Shown: piece after piece, positions 1 to 6,129 of the stretch
Layout of the letters: each line of letters opens with the position of its first letter
How positions within the stretch are numbered: the stretch's first letter is position 1
DNA from: CAKTOF01 sp964523945
GTDB taxonomy: Bacteria; Bacillota; Clostridia; Oscillospirales; Oscillospiraceae
Length of the DNA stretch: 10,059 nucleotides
Direction of reading: 5' to 3'
Assembly: GCA_964523945.1 (NCBI GenBank)
Contig: CAZGBU010000078.1
Span: 1-10,059, forward strand
Notes under the pieces: generated by a model
The model's database searches: none
What the model was told of the DNA's origin: nothing
The model's input: only the letters and a program-made list of their open reading frames with translations
Made by a program: the position numbers and the translations under genes

Positions 1-220
1 CAATTTCATCGAAGTCAATTAGCACATTACCTAAAATCGGGTCATCGTTTTGTTATTATGGTTCATATTTTTCATGTATTACAATTCGTATTTAATACAT
101 CTTTGTCTCTTTTGCTCCCCGCACAGCCTCGATTTGGCGCGCAAATTTTCCTACTCTCAATCCCAACTTTTGGAATGTCGAATCATTGATGCATCGTTAC
201 AGGCAAATCCCCGCCAGCGC
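1..220. other. AT-rich left flank without an assignable gene
   Basis: By my count the first 120 bases are about 32% GC and the whole stretch about 40%, clearly lower than the GC-rich genes to its right. A plus-strand frame is open from the window edge at base 1 to a TGA at 187-189 (62 codons) and could be the 3' end of a gene entering from the left, converging on the terminator at 221-261. I do not recognise its translation, and an open frame this short is not surprising in AT-rich DNA. On the minus strand a TTGACT box (13-18) points off the left edge and could be the -35 of the next gene, but its -10 would lie outside the window. I call no gene here. Confidence 0.3.
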
Positions 221-261
221 AAAAAAACACCCCGATGCAGGATTGCAATCCTGCATCGGGG
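221..261 (-). terminator. Rho-independent terminator ending the flavin reductase operon
   Basis: Bases 230-261 form a perfect 32-base palindrome, giving a 14-bp stem (CCCCGATGCAGGAT) with a TGCA loop. On the minus strand it is followed after one G and one T-G step by seven consecutive T (221-227 as A on plus). It lies 29 bases beyond the stop codon of the flavin-reductase-domain gene. In the plus direction the hairpin is followed only by TACATATTATATT, so any plus-strand termination would be weaker. This is the best-formed terminator in the window and marks the end of the minus-strand gene block. Confidence 0.93.
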
Positions 262-290
262 TACATATTATATTCCCGCATCTGCGTTGA

Positions 291-848
291 TTATTTCAGC
301 TTTGCTCCATCGCGAAACGCATTGCCCACCACGTCACCCAGCACATGATAGCGTCTGTGGGCAGGTTCATAGGCAATTGGTCGAAACGCCGAAAAGTCAA
401 TGTTCCCCGCCGCATCCAGAACCGACTCGTCGGCGCTGATGTTGACAATCTCACCGATCACATTGCCGTCCTCGTTGATCTTGAGAAACCGGCACTCGAG
501 TGCAACCGGCAGCTCGTCAATCAGCGGGGCGTCAACATGTTTGCTTTTAGTCGTGTGAAAACCGGACTTCCCCATTTTATCTGGTTCTGTATTGGCTGAA
601 ACGATGCCCACATAGTCGGCGGGCACAACATGGGCCGCATCCGCAAAGCTGATCGTAAATGCGCCCCGGGCCTGAAGGTTGGCTGTGGTCCGGTGGCCCG
701 CACTCAGGCAAAGCACCACCTTGTCGGCATCATACAGTCCGCCCCAGGCGGCGTTCATCGCGTCGGCAGAACCGTCGTCATTATAGGTGCCAATAATCAG
801 CACCGGCAGCGGATAAAACCAGGACTGACTGCCAAAGTCTCTGCGCAT
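291..848 (-). CDS. Flavin reductase-like domain protein (FMN-binding split barrel)
   Basis: A 185-residue protein of the flavin reductase-like family (Pfam Flavin_Reduct, COG1853), which forms an FMN-binding split beta-barrel; members are NAD(P)H:flavin reductases or bind flavin with unknown substrates. The N-terminal FYPLPVLIIGTYNDDG (residues 11-26), the DAMNAAWGG segment (29-37), the LSAGHRTTANL strand-helix (48-58) and the FTISFAD strand (64-70) are typical of the family and its length is normal. It is probably cytosolic; no signal peptide is visible. I chose the ATG at 848 because GGGAGGAG (857-864) sits 8 bases upstream; a start at 902 would lie inside the preceding gene. It is the last gene of the block: 16 bases separate it from the aldo/keto reductase upstream and a terminator follows. 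Family assignment is firm, physiological substrate unknown. It may supply reduced flavin or protect against quinones or oxygen, which is inference. Confidence 0.9.
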   Translation of the reverse strand: MRRDFGSQSWFYPLPVLIIGTYNDDGSADAMNAAWGGLYDADKVVLCLSAGHRTTANLQARGAFTISFADAAHVVPADYVGIVSANTEPDKMGKSGFHTTKSKHVDAPLIDELPVALECRFLKINEDGNVIGEIVNISADESVLDAAGNIDFSAFRPIAYEPAHRRYHVLGDVVGNAFRDGAKLK

Positions 849-864
849 CGCTCTGTCTCCTCCC

Positions 865-1716
865 TTATTTCTGCCCGTCCACATCGGGCACCATCTCAGC
901 ATAGGCCTTCAGCATCTCCGGCGTGCTGGTATAATAGCGCTTGCCCTGATCCATCGCGGCAATGCGCGCCATCTCGTCATCCGTCAGCACAAAATCGAAC
1001 AGGTCAAAATTGTCGCGGATGTGCGCCGGGTTCTTCGAGCCCGGAATTACGATGTTGCCAGCCTGAATGTGCCAGCGCAGAATGATCTGGGCGTTGGACT
1101 TTCCGTACTTTTTACCCAGCTCCGTGAACAGCGGCTCTTCGATCAGCGCCCGGTCGCCGTGGCCAAGCGGGTACCATGCCTGAATGACGATACCCTCTTT
1201 CTCCAGAAATGCCTTGAGCGTCTTTTCCTGCGAATACGGGTGCACCTCGGTCTGAAGCACGGCCGGTTTGACCTCACACAGATCCAAAATCTCCTGGATC
1301 TGTGCTACGTCAAAGTTGGACAGGCCAATGGCGCGCACTTTGCCGTCTTTGTACGCCTGCTCCATCTGCCGGTAGCCGGCCACATAGTTGCCCGCGGGCT
1401 GATGGATCAGAAGCAGGTCAATGTCAATATAGTCGGTGTCCAGGCGCTGAAGCGTCTTTTCCACCGCATCGGGCTGCTCGTAGAAGCTCGGCCAGAGCTT
1501 GGTCTCCAGGAAGATTTCCTCACGCTTGAGGCCAGAGCGCTTCATCGCGCGGCCGACAGCTTTCTCATTGAAATAGGCGTTGGCCGTGTCGATCAGACGG
1601 TAGCCGCTCTCCAGCGCACTGAGGACGGAGGCCTCGGCTTCGTCCGGCGTCAGAAGAAAGGTGCCGATACCGGCCATCGGCATGTTAATTCCGTTGTTCA
1701 GTGTTGCATATTCCAT
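865..1716 (-). CDS. Aldo/keto reductase, 2,5-diketogluconate reductase/YvgN-like (AKR5 type)
   Basis: A 283-residue NADPH-dependent aldo/keto reductase, the usual length for the short-loop AKR5-type enzymes that reduce aldehydes such as methylglyoxal or diketo sugars. The catalytic tetrad is complete: Asp43 and Tyr48 in LIDTANAY, Lys73 in ETKLW, and His105 in LLLIHQP. The cofactor-phosphate loop IPGSKNPAHIRDN (224-236) is intact, with Lys228 and Arg234 in the expected positions. GLSNFD (131-136) and QTEVHPY (155-161) are further family hallmarks. The start at 1716 is fixed by AGGAGG (1724-1729) 7 bases upstream; a longer frame to 1818 would run into the previous gene. It lies 16 bases after a different aldo/keto reductase and 16 bases before the flavin reductase, so translational coupling in one operon is likely. 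Cytosolic. The exact substrate cannot be read from the sequence. Confidence 0.95.
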   Translation of the reverse strand: MEYATLNNGINMPMAGIGTFLLTPDEAEASVLSALESGYRLIDTANAYFNEKAVGRAMKRSGLKREEIFLETKLWPSFYEQPDAVEKTLQRLDTDYIDIDLLLIHQPAGNYVAGYRQMEQAYKDGKVRAIGLSNFDVAQIQEILDLCEVKPAVLQTEVHPYSQEKTLKAFLEKEGIVIQAWYPLGHGDRALIEEPLFTELGKKYGKSNAQIILRWHIQAGNIVIPGSKNPAHIRDNFDLFDFVLTDDEMARIAAMDQGKRYYTSTPEMLKAYAEMVPDVDGQK

Positions 1717-1732
1717 GATTTTTCCTCCTGTA

Positions 1733-2747
1733 TCATTTTTGTTTTGCGTTGTTTTCCAGTTCGGTTCCACCAAATACGGCGGACATATCCATGCCGCCAA
1801 GCGCGTCGTCGATGGCACGGACTTCGTCCGGCGAGAGCGTCACATCCGCCGCACCCGCGTTTTCCGCCATCCGCTGCTCCTTTCTGGTCCCGGGAATTGG
1901 CACGATCCATGGCTTTTTACACAGCATCCAGGCCAGCGAGATCTGCGCCGGCGTCGCTTGTTTTTCTGCGGCAGTACGCCGCAGCAGCGCAAGCAGCGCC
2001 TGATTCTGCTCAACAGCTGCGTCAGTGAACTGCGGCATGGCGGCGCGGTAGTCCGTGGCGGGATCAAAACGCGTGCCCACACCGTAGCCGTCGGTCAGAA
2101 ATCCGTTGGCCATGGGCGAAAAAGCCACCAGGCTGACGCCCAGCTCCTCGAGCACCGGAAACAGCACCTCATGGTGCCGCGCCATCATCGAATAGCGGTT
2201 CTGCACCGCCGTCACCGGGCAGACAGCATGGGCGCGGCGCAGGTAAGTCCTCATTGGCCTCGGAGATGCCCCAGTGGGTGATCTTGCCCTCCCGGATCAG
2301 GTCAGCCATGACGCCGGCGACTGCCTCCGGTGCGACAGCAGGGTCAGAGCGGTGCTGGAAATACAGGTCGATATGGTCGGTTCTCAGCCGCTTCAGCGAC
2401 GCCTCCACCGACCGGCGGATCGTCTCCGGCCGGGAGTCGGGGATCAGCGGCAGCGGGACTCTTCCGCTTTCAAAATCAAACCGCAGGCCGAACTTGGTGG
2501 CGATGACAACTTGGTCGCGCACCGGTTCAAGAGCCTCGCCCACGAGGCGCTCATTGACGTGCGGATCGTCCGGCGTGCCGTAGACCTCTGCGGTGTCAAA
2601 AAACGTATAGCCCAGCGCAACTGCGCGGCGGAGCAGCCGGACGGCCTCCTTCTCCTCGGTCGGCGCACCGTAGGCATGGGAAAATCCCATACAGCCCAGC
2701 CCAACAGCGGAGACGGTGAGATTCCGTCCCAGTACCCTCGTCTGCAT
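1733..2747 (-). pseudogene. Aldo/keto reductase broken by a single-base frameshift
   Basis: Two adjoining frames together encode a complete aldo/keto reductase of about 337 residues, close to the YakC/AKR13-like group. The first frame (2747 to the switch) holds GLGCMGFSHAYG, Asp51 and Tyr56 in FFDTAEVYG, Lys85 in IATKFG and His132 in YFQHRSD, so the tetrad is present. At GISEANED (160-167) it loses homology and stops at 2169 after 25 aberrant residues. The second frame resumes at once with YLRRAHAVCPVTAVQNRYSMM and runs through the cofactor loop IPGTRKEQRMAEN to a TGA at 1733. Removing one base of the AA pair at 2245-2246 (a T in ACTTAC on the coding strand) restores the frame. No slippery heptamer is visible there, so I read a recent mutation or a sequencing error, not programmed shifting. 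The start at 2747 has AAGGAG 9 bases upstream. Both halves look otherwise unworn. The next gene begins 16 bases after the stop. Confidence 0.88.
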
Positions 2748-2774
2748 TCTGCCCATCTCCTTTTCTCTGCATCC

Positions 2775-2803
2775 ATTGTAGCCCCAGCACACATGAAGCG
2801 GAA
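2775..2803 (-). promoter_or_regulatory. Weak candidate promoter before the frameshifted aldo/keto reductase
   Basis: In the 92-base gap between the MATE gene and the aldo/keto reductase, the minus strand has TACAAT (2775-2780, five of six matches to the -10 consensus) with a poor TTCCGC at -35 (2798-2803) across a 17-base spacer. No hairpin with U-tract is visible in this gap, so read-through from the MATE gene is equally possible. Confidence 0.2.
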
Positions 2804-2839
2804 GTCTCCGTTTGTTTTCCAGCGCAAACCAAAAGGTTA

Positions 2840-4186
2840 TTACCCAGCATGCAGCCTGCGGAATGTGCGCGCGTACATAGCCAGCGAAACCGGCAGCATA
2901 ATGACCTCCACGACAAGCTGCGTCCAGATCATGCCATACAGGCCGAACAATGCATTCATCCCGATCAGCAGCGGGATGTTGAGCAGGCCCTGCCGGCTAA
3001 AGGTCAAAATGGCCGACTGCGGCCCCTTGCCCATTGCCTGGAGTGTATAGCTGATCAAAAAATTCACCGACGTCAGCGGTACGGCCAGGCAGGCAACCCG
3101 CAAAAAGTGTGCTCCCAGCGCACTGGTTTCGGCCTCCGGAATGAACAGATGCAGAATCAGCGGCGCAAAGCCGGCAAAACAGGCCACAAAGCAGGCCGAC
3201 ATCACCAGTGCCGTCTTCCAGGAGAAGACTGATACGCGCCGCATCCGCTGATAGTTCTTGGATGCGAAGTTGTAGCCCACCAGCGGCATAAAGCCCTGAC
3301 ACAGCCCCATTGAGACATTCAGCGGAAACTGATCGATGCGCTTGACGATGCCGTAGGCTGCCACCGGGATATCCCCGTAGCCGGAAGCCAGACGCACCAT
3401 GACCATATTCGACGCATTGCCCAGTGCAGTGGCCAGCGCGGAAGCGATGCCCACCGAAAAGACCTGTCCCGCGTAGCGGAACGTGAAGTACCGCGGATGG
3501 AGCGATACCGCTGTCTTCTCCCCAAGGCGCAGGTAGGCCACAGCAAAAAACACCACCGACGCGGCGTTGGACGCCGCCGTGGCAATGGCTGCACCAGCCA
3601 CTTCCAGGTGGCATACAAAGATCAGAATCGGGTCCAGCACGACATTCAGGATACCGCCGAACATCATGCCGGCGCTGGCAGACCTGGCGTGGCCCTCGCT
3701 GCGCAGCAGATGCCCCATGATCAGGCTAACCACCGTCGGCACACCGCCGATCACCACCACCCAGAGAAGATAATCGGTCGCATAGCCGATTGTGTCGGGA
3801 CTGGCGCCCAGAAAGCGCAGCAGCGGCACGCGCAGTGCCAGTGTGCACAGCGAAAACAGCAGTGTCACTGCCGCGCCGCCCCAAACGCTGAACGCAGCTA
3901 CATGCCGAATACGGCCGTGGTCATGCGCGCCCAGCAGCCGCGAGATCAGGCTGCTGCCGCCCAGGCCGAACAGATTGCCCAGGGCCGTAAGCAGATTGAA
4001 CCACGGCGAAACCAGCGACACCGCCGCCACCATGGCCGGGTTTGCGAGTTGGCCAATGAAAAACGTGTCGGCCAGATTGTAAATCATCGTCACAATCTGG
4101 CTGATGATCGTGGGGATGGCCAGTGTCGCCACCGCTTTTGGCACCGGCATCTGTTCAAACAAGTATGTTTCCCGTGGATCGTCCAT
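2840..4186 (-). CDS. MATE-family multidrug efflux transporter
   Basis: A 448-residue integral membrane protein of the MATE family, which exports drugs, metabolites or cationic compounds in exchange for Na+ or H+. Length and about twelve hydrophobic segments fit the family. The first membrane segment carries the typical IYNLADTFFIGQL (35-47; Asp40), followed by GLGGSSLISRLLGAHDHGR, a conserved MATE stretch after the second segment. A second half-repeat begins near VGIASALATALGNASNMVMV, and GFMPLVGYNFASKNYQRMRR is also characteristic. The ATG at 4186 has only a short-spaced GGAG (4 bases) and a more distant AGAAGG, so translation initiation may be weak; Met13 is an alternative but would cut the usual N-terminus. 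Upstream is a 111-base gap with a strong hairpin, downstream 92 bases before the aldo/keto reductase. Its place among reductases suggests export of a toxic compound or reduced product, but the substrate cannot be told. Confidence 0.95.
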   Translation of the reverse strand: MDDPRETYLFEQMPVPKAVATLAIPTIISQIVTMIYNLADTFFIGQLANPAMVAAVSLVSPWFNLLTALGNLFGLGGSSLISRLLGAHDHGRIRHVAAFSVWGGAAVTLLFSLCTLALRVPLLRFLGASPDTIGYATDYLLWVVVIGGVPTVVSLIMGHLLRSEGHARSASAGMMFGGILNVVLDPILIFVCHLEVAGAAIATAASNAASVVFFAVAYLRLGEKTAVSLHPRYFTFRYAGQVFSVGIASALATALGNASNMVMVRLASGYGDIPVAAYGIVKRIDQFPLNVSMGLCQGFMPLVGYNFASKNYQRMRRVSVFSWKTALVMSACFVACFAGFAPLILHLFIPEAETSALGAHFLRVACLAVPLTSVNFLISYTLQAMGKGPQSAILTFSRQGLLNIPLLIGMNALFGLYGMIWTQLVVEVIMLPVSLAMYARTFRRLHAG

Positions 4187-4224
4187 CGCGCTCCAACGCC
4201 TTCTTTTCGTGGGATTGTGCGGCC

Positions 4225-4253
4225 GCCCCGCCCCGCAAATCGCGGGACGGGGC
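4225..4253 (-). other. GC-rich intergenic hairpin without U-tract
   Basis: On the minus strand, a 12-bp stem (GCCCCGTCCCGC pairing with GCGGGGCGGGGC, one G-U pair) closes a five-base loop GATTT. It lies in the 111-base gap between the hydrolase stop (4298) and the MATE start (4186). Neither strand carries a T-run after it, so it is not a canonical intrinsic terminator. It could slow or partly stop transcription, protect the 3' end of the upstream mRNA, or limit expression of the MATE gene. An ATAATA (plus 4259-4264), read as TATTAT on minus, is a -10-like box without a convincing -35. The stem is seen directly; its role is open. Confidence 0.55.
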
Positions 4254-4297
4254 GCACCATAATAAAGGGAGGAAAAGCAGTCTCTCGGCAGCCAGGC

Positions 4298-5374
4298 TCA
4301 TGTCTGGGCGAAGACCGCCGAGAGCCAGGTATCATAGGTATCGATCCAGCCGCCCGCAGCGCCGAAGCCATGTGGCATGCCGTCAAGCTGCAGCCGCTCG
4401 ACTGGGACGCCCGCTTCTTCCGCCGCGTCGGCGTTGGCCAGGAACTGATCGTAGAATGGGTCGCGCGTGCCATAGCAATAGAAAGTGGGCGGCAGCTGCC
4501 CCCCGCGCAGCAGTGCCACATCGGTCGTACCGACACTCAGCCGGCCATAGAAAGCGTAGATCATACCGCAGGCGGACTCGTCAGCAGATACGGTGTCCAG
4601 CGCGTCGGGCTGATAGTCCGGATCCAGTGCAGTGGGAAGAATATCCCCGTCAAAGTTCAGCAGCAGCTCGCCGCACAGGATGCCGCCGGCCGAAAAACCC
4701 ATGACCGCAAGATCCGCCTCGTCAAATCCATACTCGTCCGCGTGGGCGCGGACAAAGCGTACCGCCCGCGCCAGGTCGAGCGCACTCTCCTGCTGGGTGT
4801 AGGGGTGCAGGCGGTAATCGACCACAAAGCACTGATACCCCAGTGCACAGAGCGCCTCCGCCACATCGACTCCCTCGGTCTGGTCGCTGCGGAACTGGAA
4901 GGCGCCGCCGGGACAGATCAGTACCGCGCCTTTGATCTCCGTACCCGCCGGCACAGGATAGCTGGTCAGATAGGGCCGGAAATCCGGGTCATCCGAATAG
5001 GCACCACTGTTGACGGTGTACTCGGTGACGGCCGGTACATTGTCCGGTTCCCAGAGATAGAGCACCTGCTGCGTGTCCGGCGTCACGACGGCAGTCGCCA
5101 CCGTGTCGCCGCCGGAGGAGGAATCCGGCGGCGGCGCGGCGGGCTGTGCGGCATCCGATGTATCATTCGCCGCATCAGATATGGATTCGGCAGAATCGGC
5201 GGCTTCTCCGGCGGGCTGGACATCTGTGGCCGGTGCAGCCGCACCGGCGTCGGTACGGTCCGCATCCGCGTCCGGTGCAGACGGCGCGGCCGTCTCATCC
5301 GGTGCGCCGCCGCAGGCCGCAAGCCCCAGCGCAAGCGCCGCTGCAAGCACGCCGGACAGCATCCGCAGTTTCAT
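4298..5374 (-). CDS. Alpha/beta hydrolase lipoprotein (esterase/lipase-like), second of the pair
   Basis: A 358-residue lipid-anchored protein with a serine alpha/beta-hydrolase domain of the acetyl-esterase/BD-FAE-like type. Residues 1-20 are a lipoprotein signal ending in the lipobox LAAC (Cys21 lipidated). Residues 22 to about 105 are a low-complexity linker of Ala, Asp, Ser and Pro. The domain follows with an oxyanion strand LICPGGAF (152-159), VVDYRLHPY (184-192), the nucleophile elbow GFSAGG (Ser228), a probable acid Asp305 in YGTRDPF and His335 in GMPHGFG. All triad members are present, so it should be active, outside the membrane. The start at 5374 is set by AGGAGG (5382-5387) 7 bases upstream and leaves a standard-length signal; an ATG at 5410 would extend into the flavodoxin gene. 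It follows the flavodoxin lipoprotein by 22 bases and ends the four-gene block. The substrate is unknown; carbohydrate esters or xenobiotic esters are possibilities. Confidence 0.92.
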   Translation of the reverse strand: MKLRMLSGVLAAALALGLAACGGAPDETAAPSAPDADADRTDAGAAAPATDVQPAGEAADSAESISDAANDTSDAAQPAAPPPDSSSGGDTVATAVVTPDTQQVLYLWEPDNVPAVTEYTVNSGAYSDDPDFRPYLTSYPVPAGTEIKGAVLICPGGAFQFRSDQTEGVDVAEALCALGYQCFVVDYRLHPYTQQESALDLARAVRFVRAHADEYGFDEADLAVMGFSAGGILCGELLLNFDGDILPTALDPDYQPDALDTVSADESACGMIYAFYGRLSVGTTDVALLRGGQLPPTFYCYGTRDPFYDQFLANADAAEEAGVPVERLQLDGMPHGFGAAGGWIDTYDTWLSAVFAQT

Positions 5375-5396
5375 GGCGTCGCCTCCTGTACGCGCT

Positions 5397-6116
5397 TCAC
5401 GACAGCGCAAGGCCGCTCAGCCATTCGCTGACATCATCCGCATCGACGCTTGAACGGAAGCGCTGGCCCTCCAGCCAGTTGCCGGAGCCGGCCAGTTCGG
5501 CCAGCAGCTCGCCGCTTTCCCCCAGGCCGGAGCTCGACGAGGTGCAAAACGGAATCACTGTCTTCCCCATGAAATCATTGGCTTCAACAAACGTTTCGAC
5601 CGGGCAGGCGGCGATGCCCCACCAGATGGGATACCCGATGAAGACCGTATCGTAGCTGTCCCAGTTTTCCACAGTGTCGGCGACGAGCGCAATGTCGCGC
5701 GCATCTTCGTTGTCATGCTCGTATACCACGCGGCTGTCCGGGTCGTTCCAATCCAGATCGTCGTCGGTGTATGGCTCGGACGGAACCAGTTCAAACAGGT
5801 CGCCGCCGGTCTGTTCCGCGATATACTGCGCGGCCTGCTCGGTATTGCCGGTTGCAGAGAAATATACGACCAGCGTGCCGCCGGACGGCGCTTCCGTTTC
5901 TGCATCCGCTTCCGGCTCTGCATCTGCTTCCGGCTCCGCTGCCTCCGGTTCGGCCGGGGGCGCTGCCTCCGGTTCGGCCGGCTCCTCTGGTGCAGCTGTC
6001 TCAGGCGTCTGGGTATCCGGTTCTGCGGCAGGCGCCGTCTCCTCCGTCCCGCCGGCACATGCGGCCAGGCTCAGCAGCACGCCGAGCACCAGGAACAATG
6101 CGGTGATTTTTTTCAT
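5397..6116 (-). CDS. Lipid-anchored flavodoxin-domain protein
   Basis: A 239-residue lipoprotein carrying a flavodoxin fold. Signal residues 1-19 end in lipobox LAAC, with Cys20 as lipidation site. Residues 21-80 are an acidic linker of Glu, Pro and Ala built on EPEADA-like repeats. The flavodoxin domain begins at TLVVYFSATGNT (81-92), whose SATGNT is the FMN phosphate-binding loop; GYPIWWG (161-167) and IPFCTSSSSGLGES (188-201) are the other FMN-contacting loops of this branch (Pfam Flavodoxin_4-like). Flavodoxins normally shuttle electrons in the cytosol, so a membrane-anchored, outward-facing copy is notable; it would need FMN outside the membrane or cofactor loading before export. The start at 6116 has AAGGAG (6124-6129) 7 bases upstream. 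It lies 13 bases after the alcohol dehydrogenase and 22 bases before the second hydrolase. Fold and lipobox are clear; partner and direction of electron flow are unknown. Confidence 0.92.
   Translation of the reverse strand: MKKITALFLVLGVLLSLAACAGGTEETAPAAEPDTQTPETAAPEEPAEPEAAPPAEPEAAEPEADAEPEADAETEAPSGGTLVVYFSATGNTEQAAQYIAEQTGGDLFELVPSEPYTDDDLDWNDPDSRVVYEHDNEDARDIALVADTVENWDSYDTVFIGYPIWWGIAACPVETFVEANDFMGKTVIPFCTSSSSGLGESGELLAELAGSGNWLEGQRFRSSVDADDVSEWLSGLALS
5899..5981 (-). repeat. Short direct repeats encoding the acidic linker of the flavodoxin lipoprotein
   Basis: Two near-identical 18-base units (5899-5916 and 5917-5934, one base different) are followed by a 20-base direct repeat (5938-5957 and 5962-5981). 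They encode EPEADA and EPAEPEAA-type units in the linker between the lipid anchor and the FMN domain. Such repeats can change copy number by slippage in multiples of three bases, altering linker length without breaking the frame. Confidence 0.8.
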
Positions 6117-6129
6117 TGGTTGTCTCCTT

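Noticed and set aside
1..44. Minus-strand reading DDPILGNVLIDFDEI, which looks protein-like
   Set aside because: An in-frame stop lies two codons upstream, there is no start with a proper ribosome binding site, and the window ends too soon to judge.
230..261. Perfect palindrome as an operator or attachment site
   Set aside because: Position just after a stop codon and the following seven-T run explain it fully as an intrinsic terminator.
50..439. A 129-codon plus-strand frame crossing the palindrome at 230-261
   Set aside because: It runs through a strong terminator and into the antisense of the flavin reductase gene, with no ribosome binding site or family similarity.
2169..2255. Programmed ribosomal frameshifting in the aldo/keto reductase
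   Set aside because: No slippery heptamer, downstream pseudoknot or internal Shine-Dalgarno stimulator is visible at the switch, and this family is not known to use recoding.
3497..5431. A 644-codon plus-strand open frame antisense to the MATE, hydrolase and flavodoxin genes
   Set aside because: Its translation is an Arg/His/Gln/Gly-rich low-information sequence with no family resemblance, it crosses the intergenic hairpin, and the minus strand carries clear conserved proteins. It is a codon-bias shadow in GC-rich DNA.
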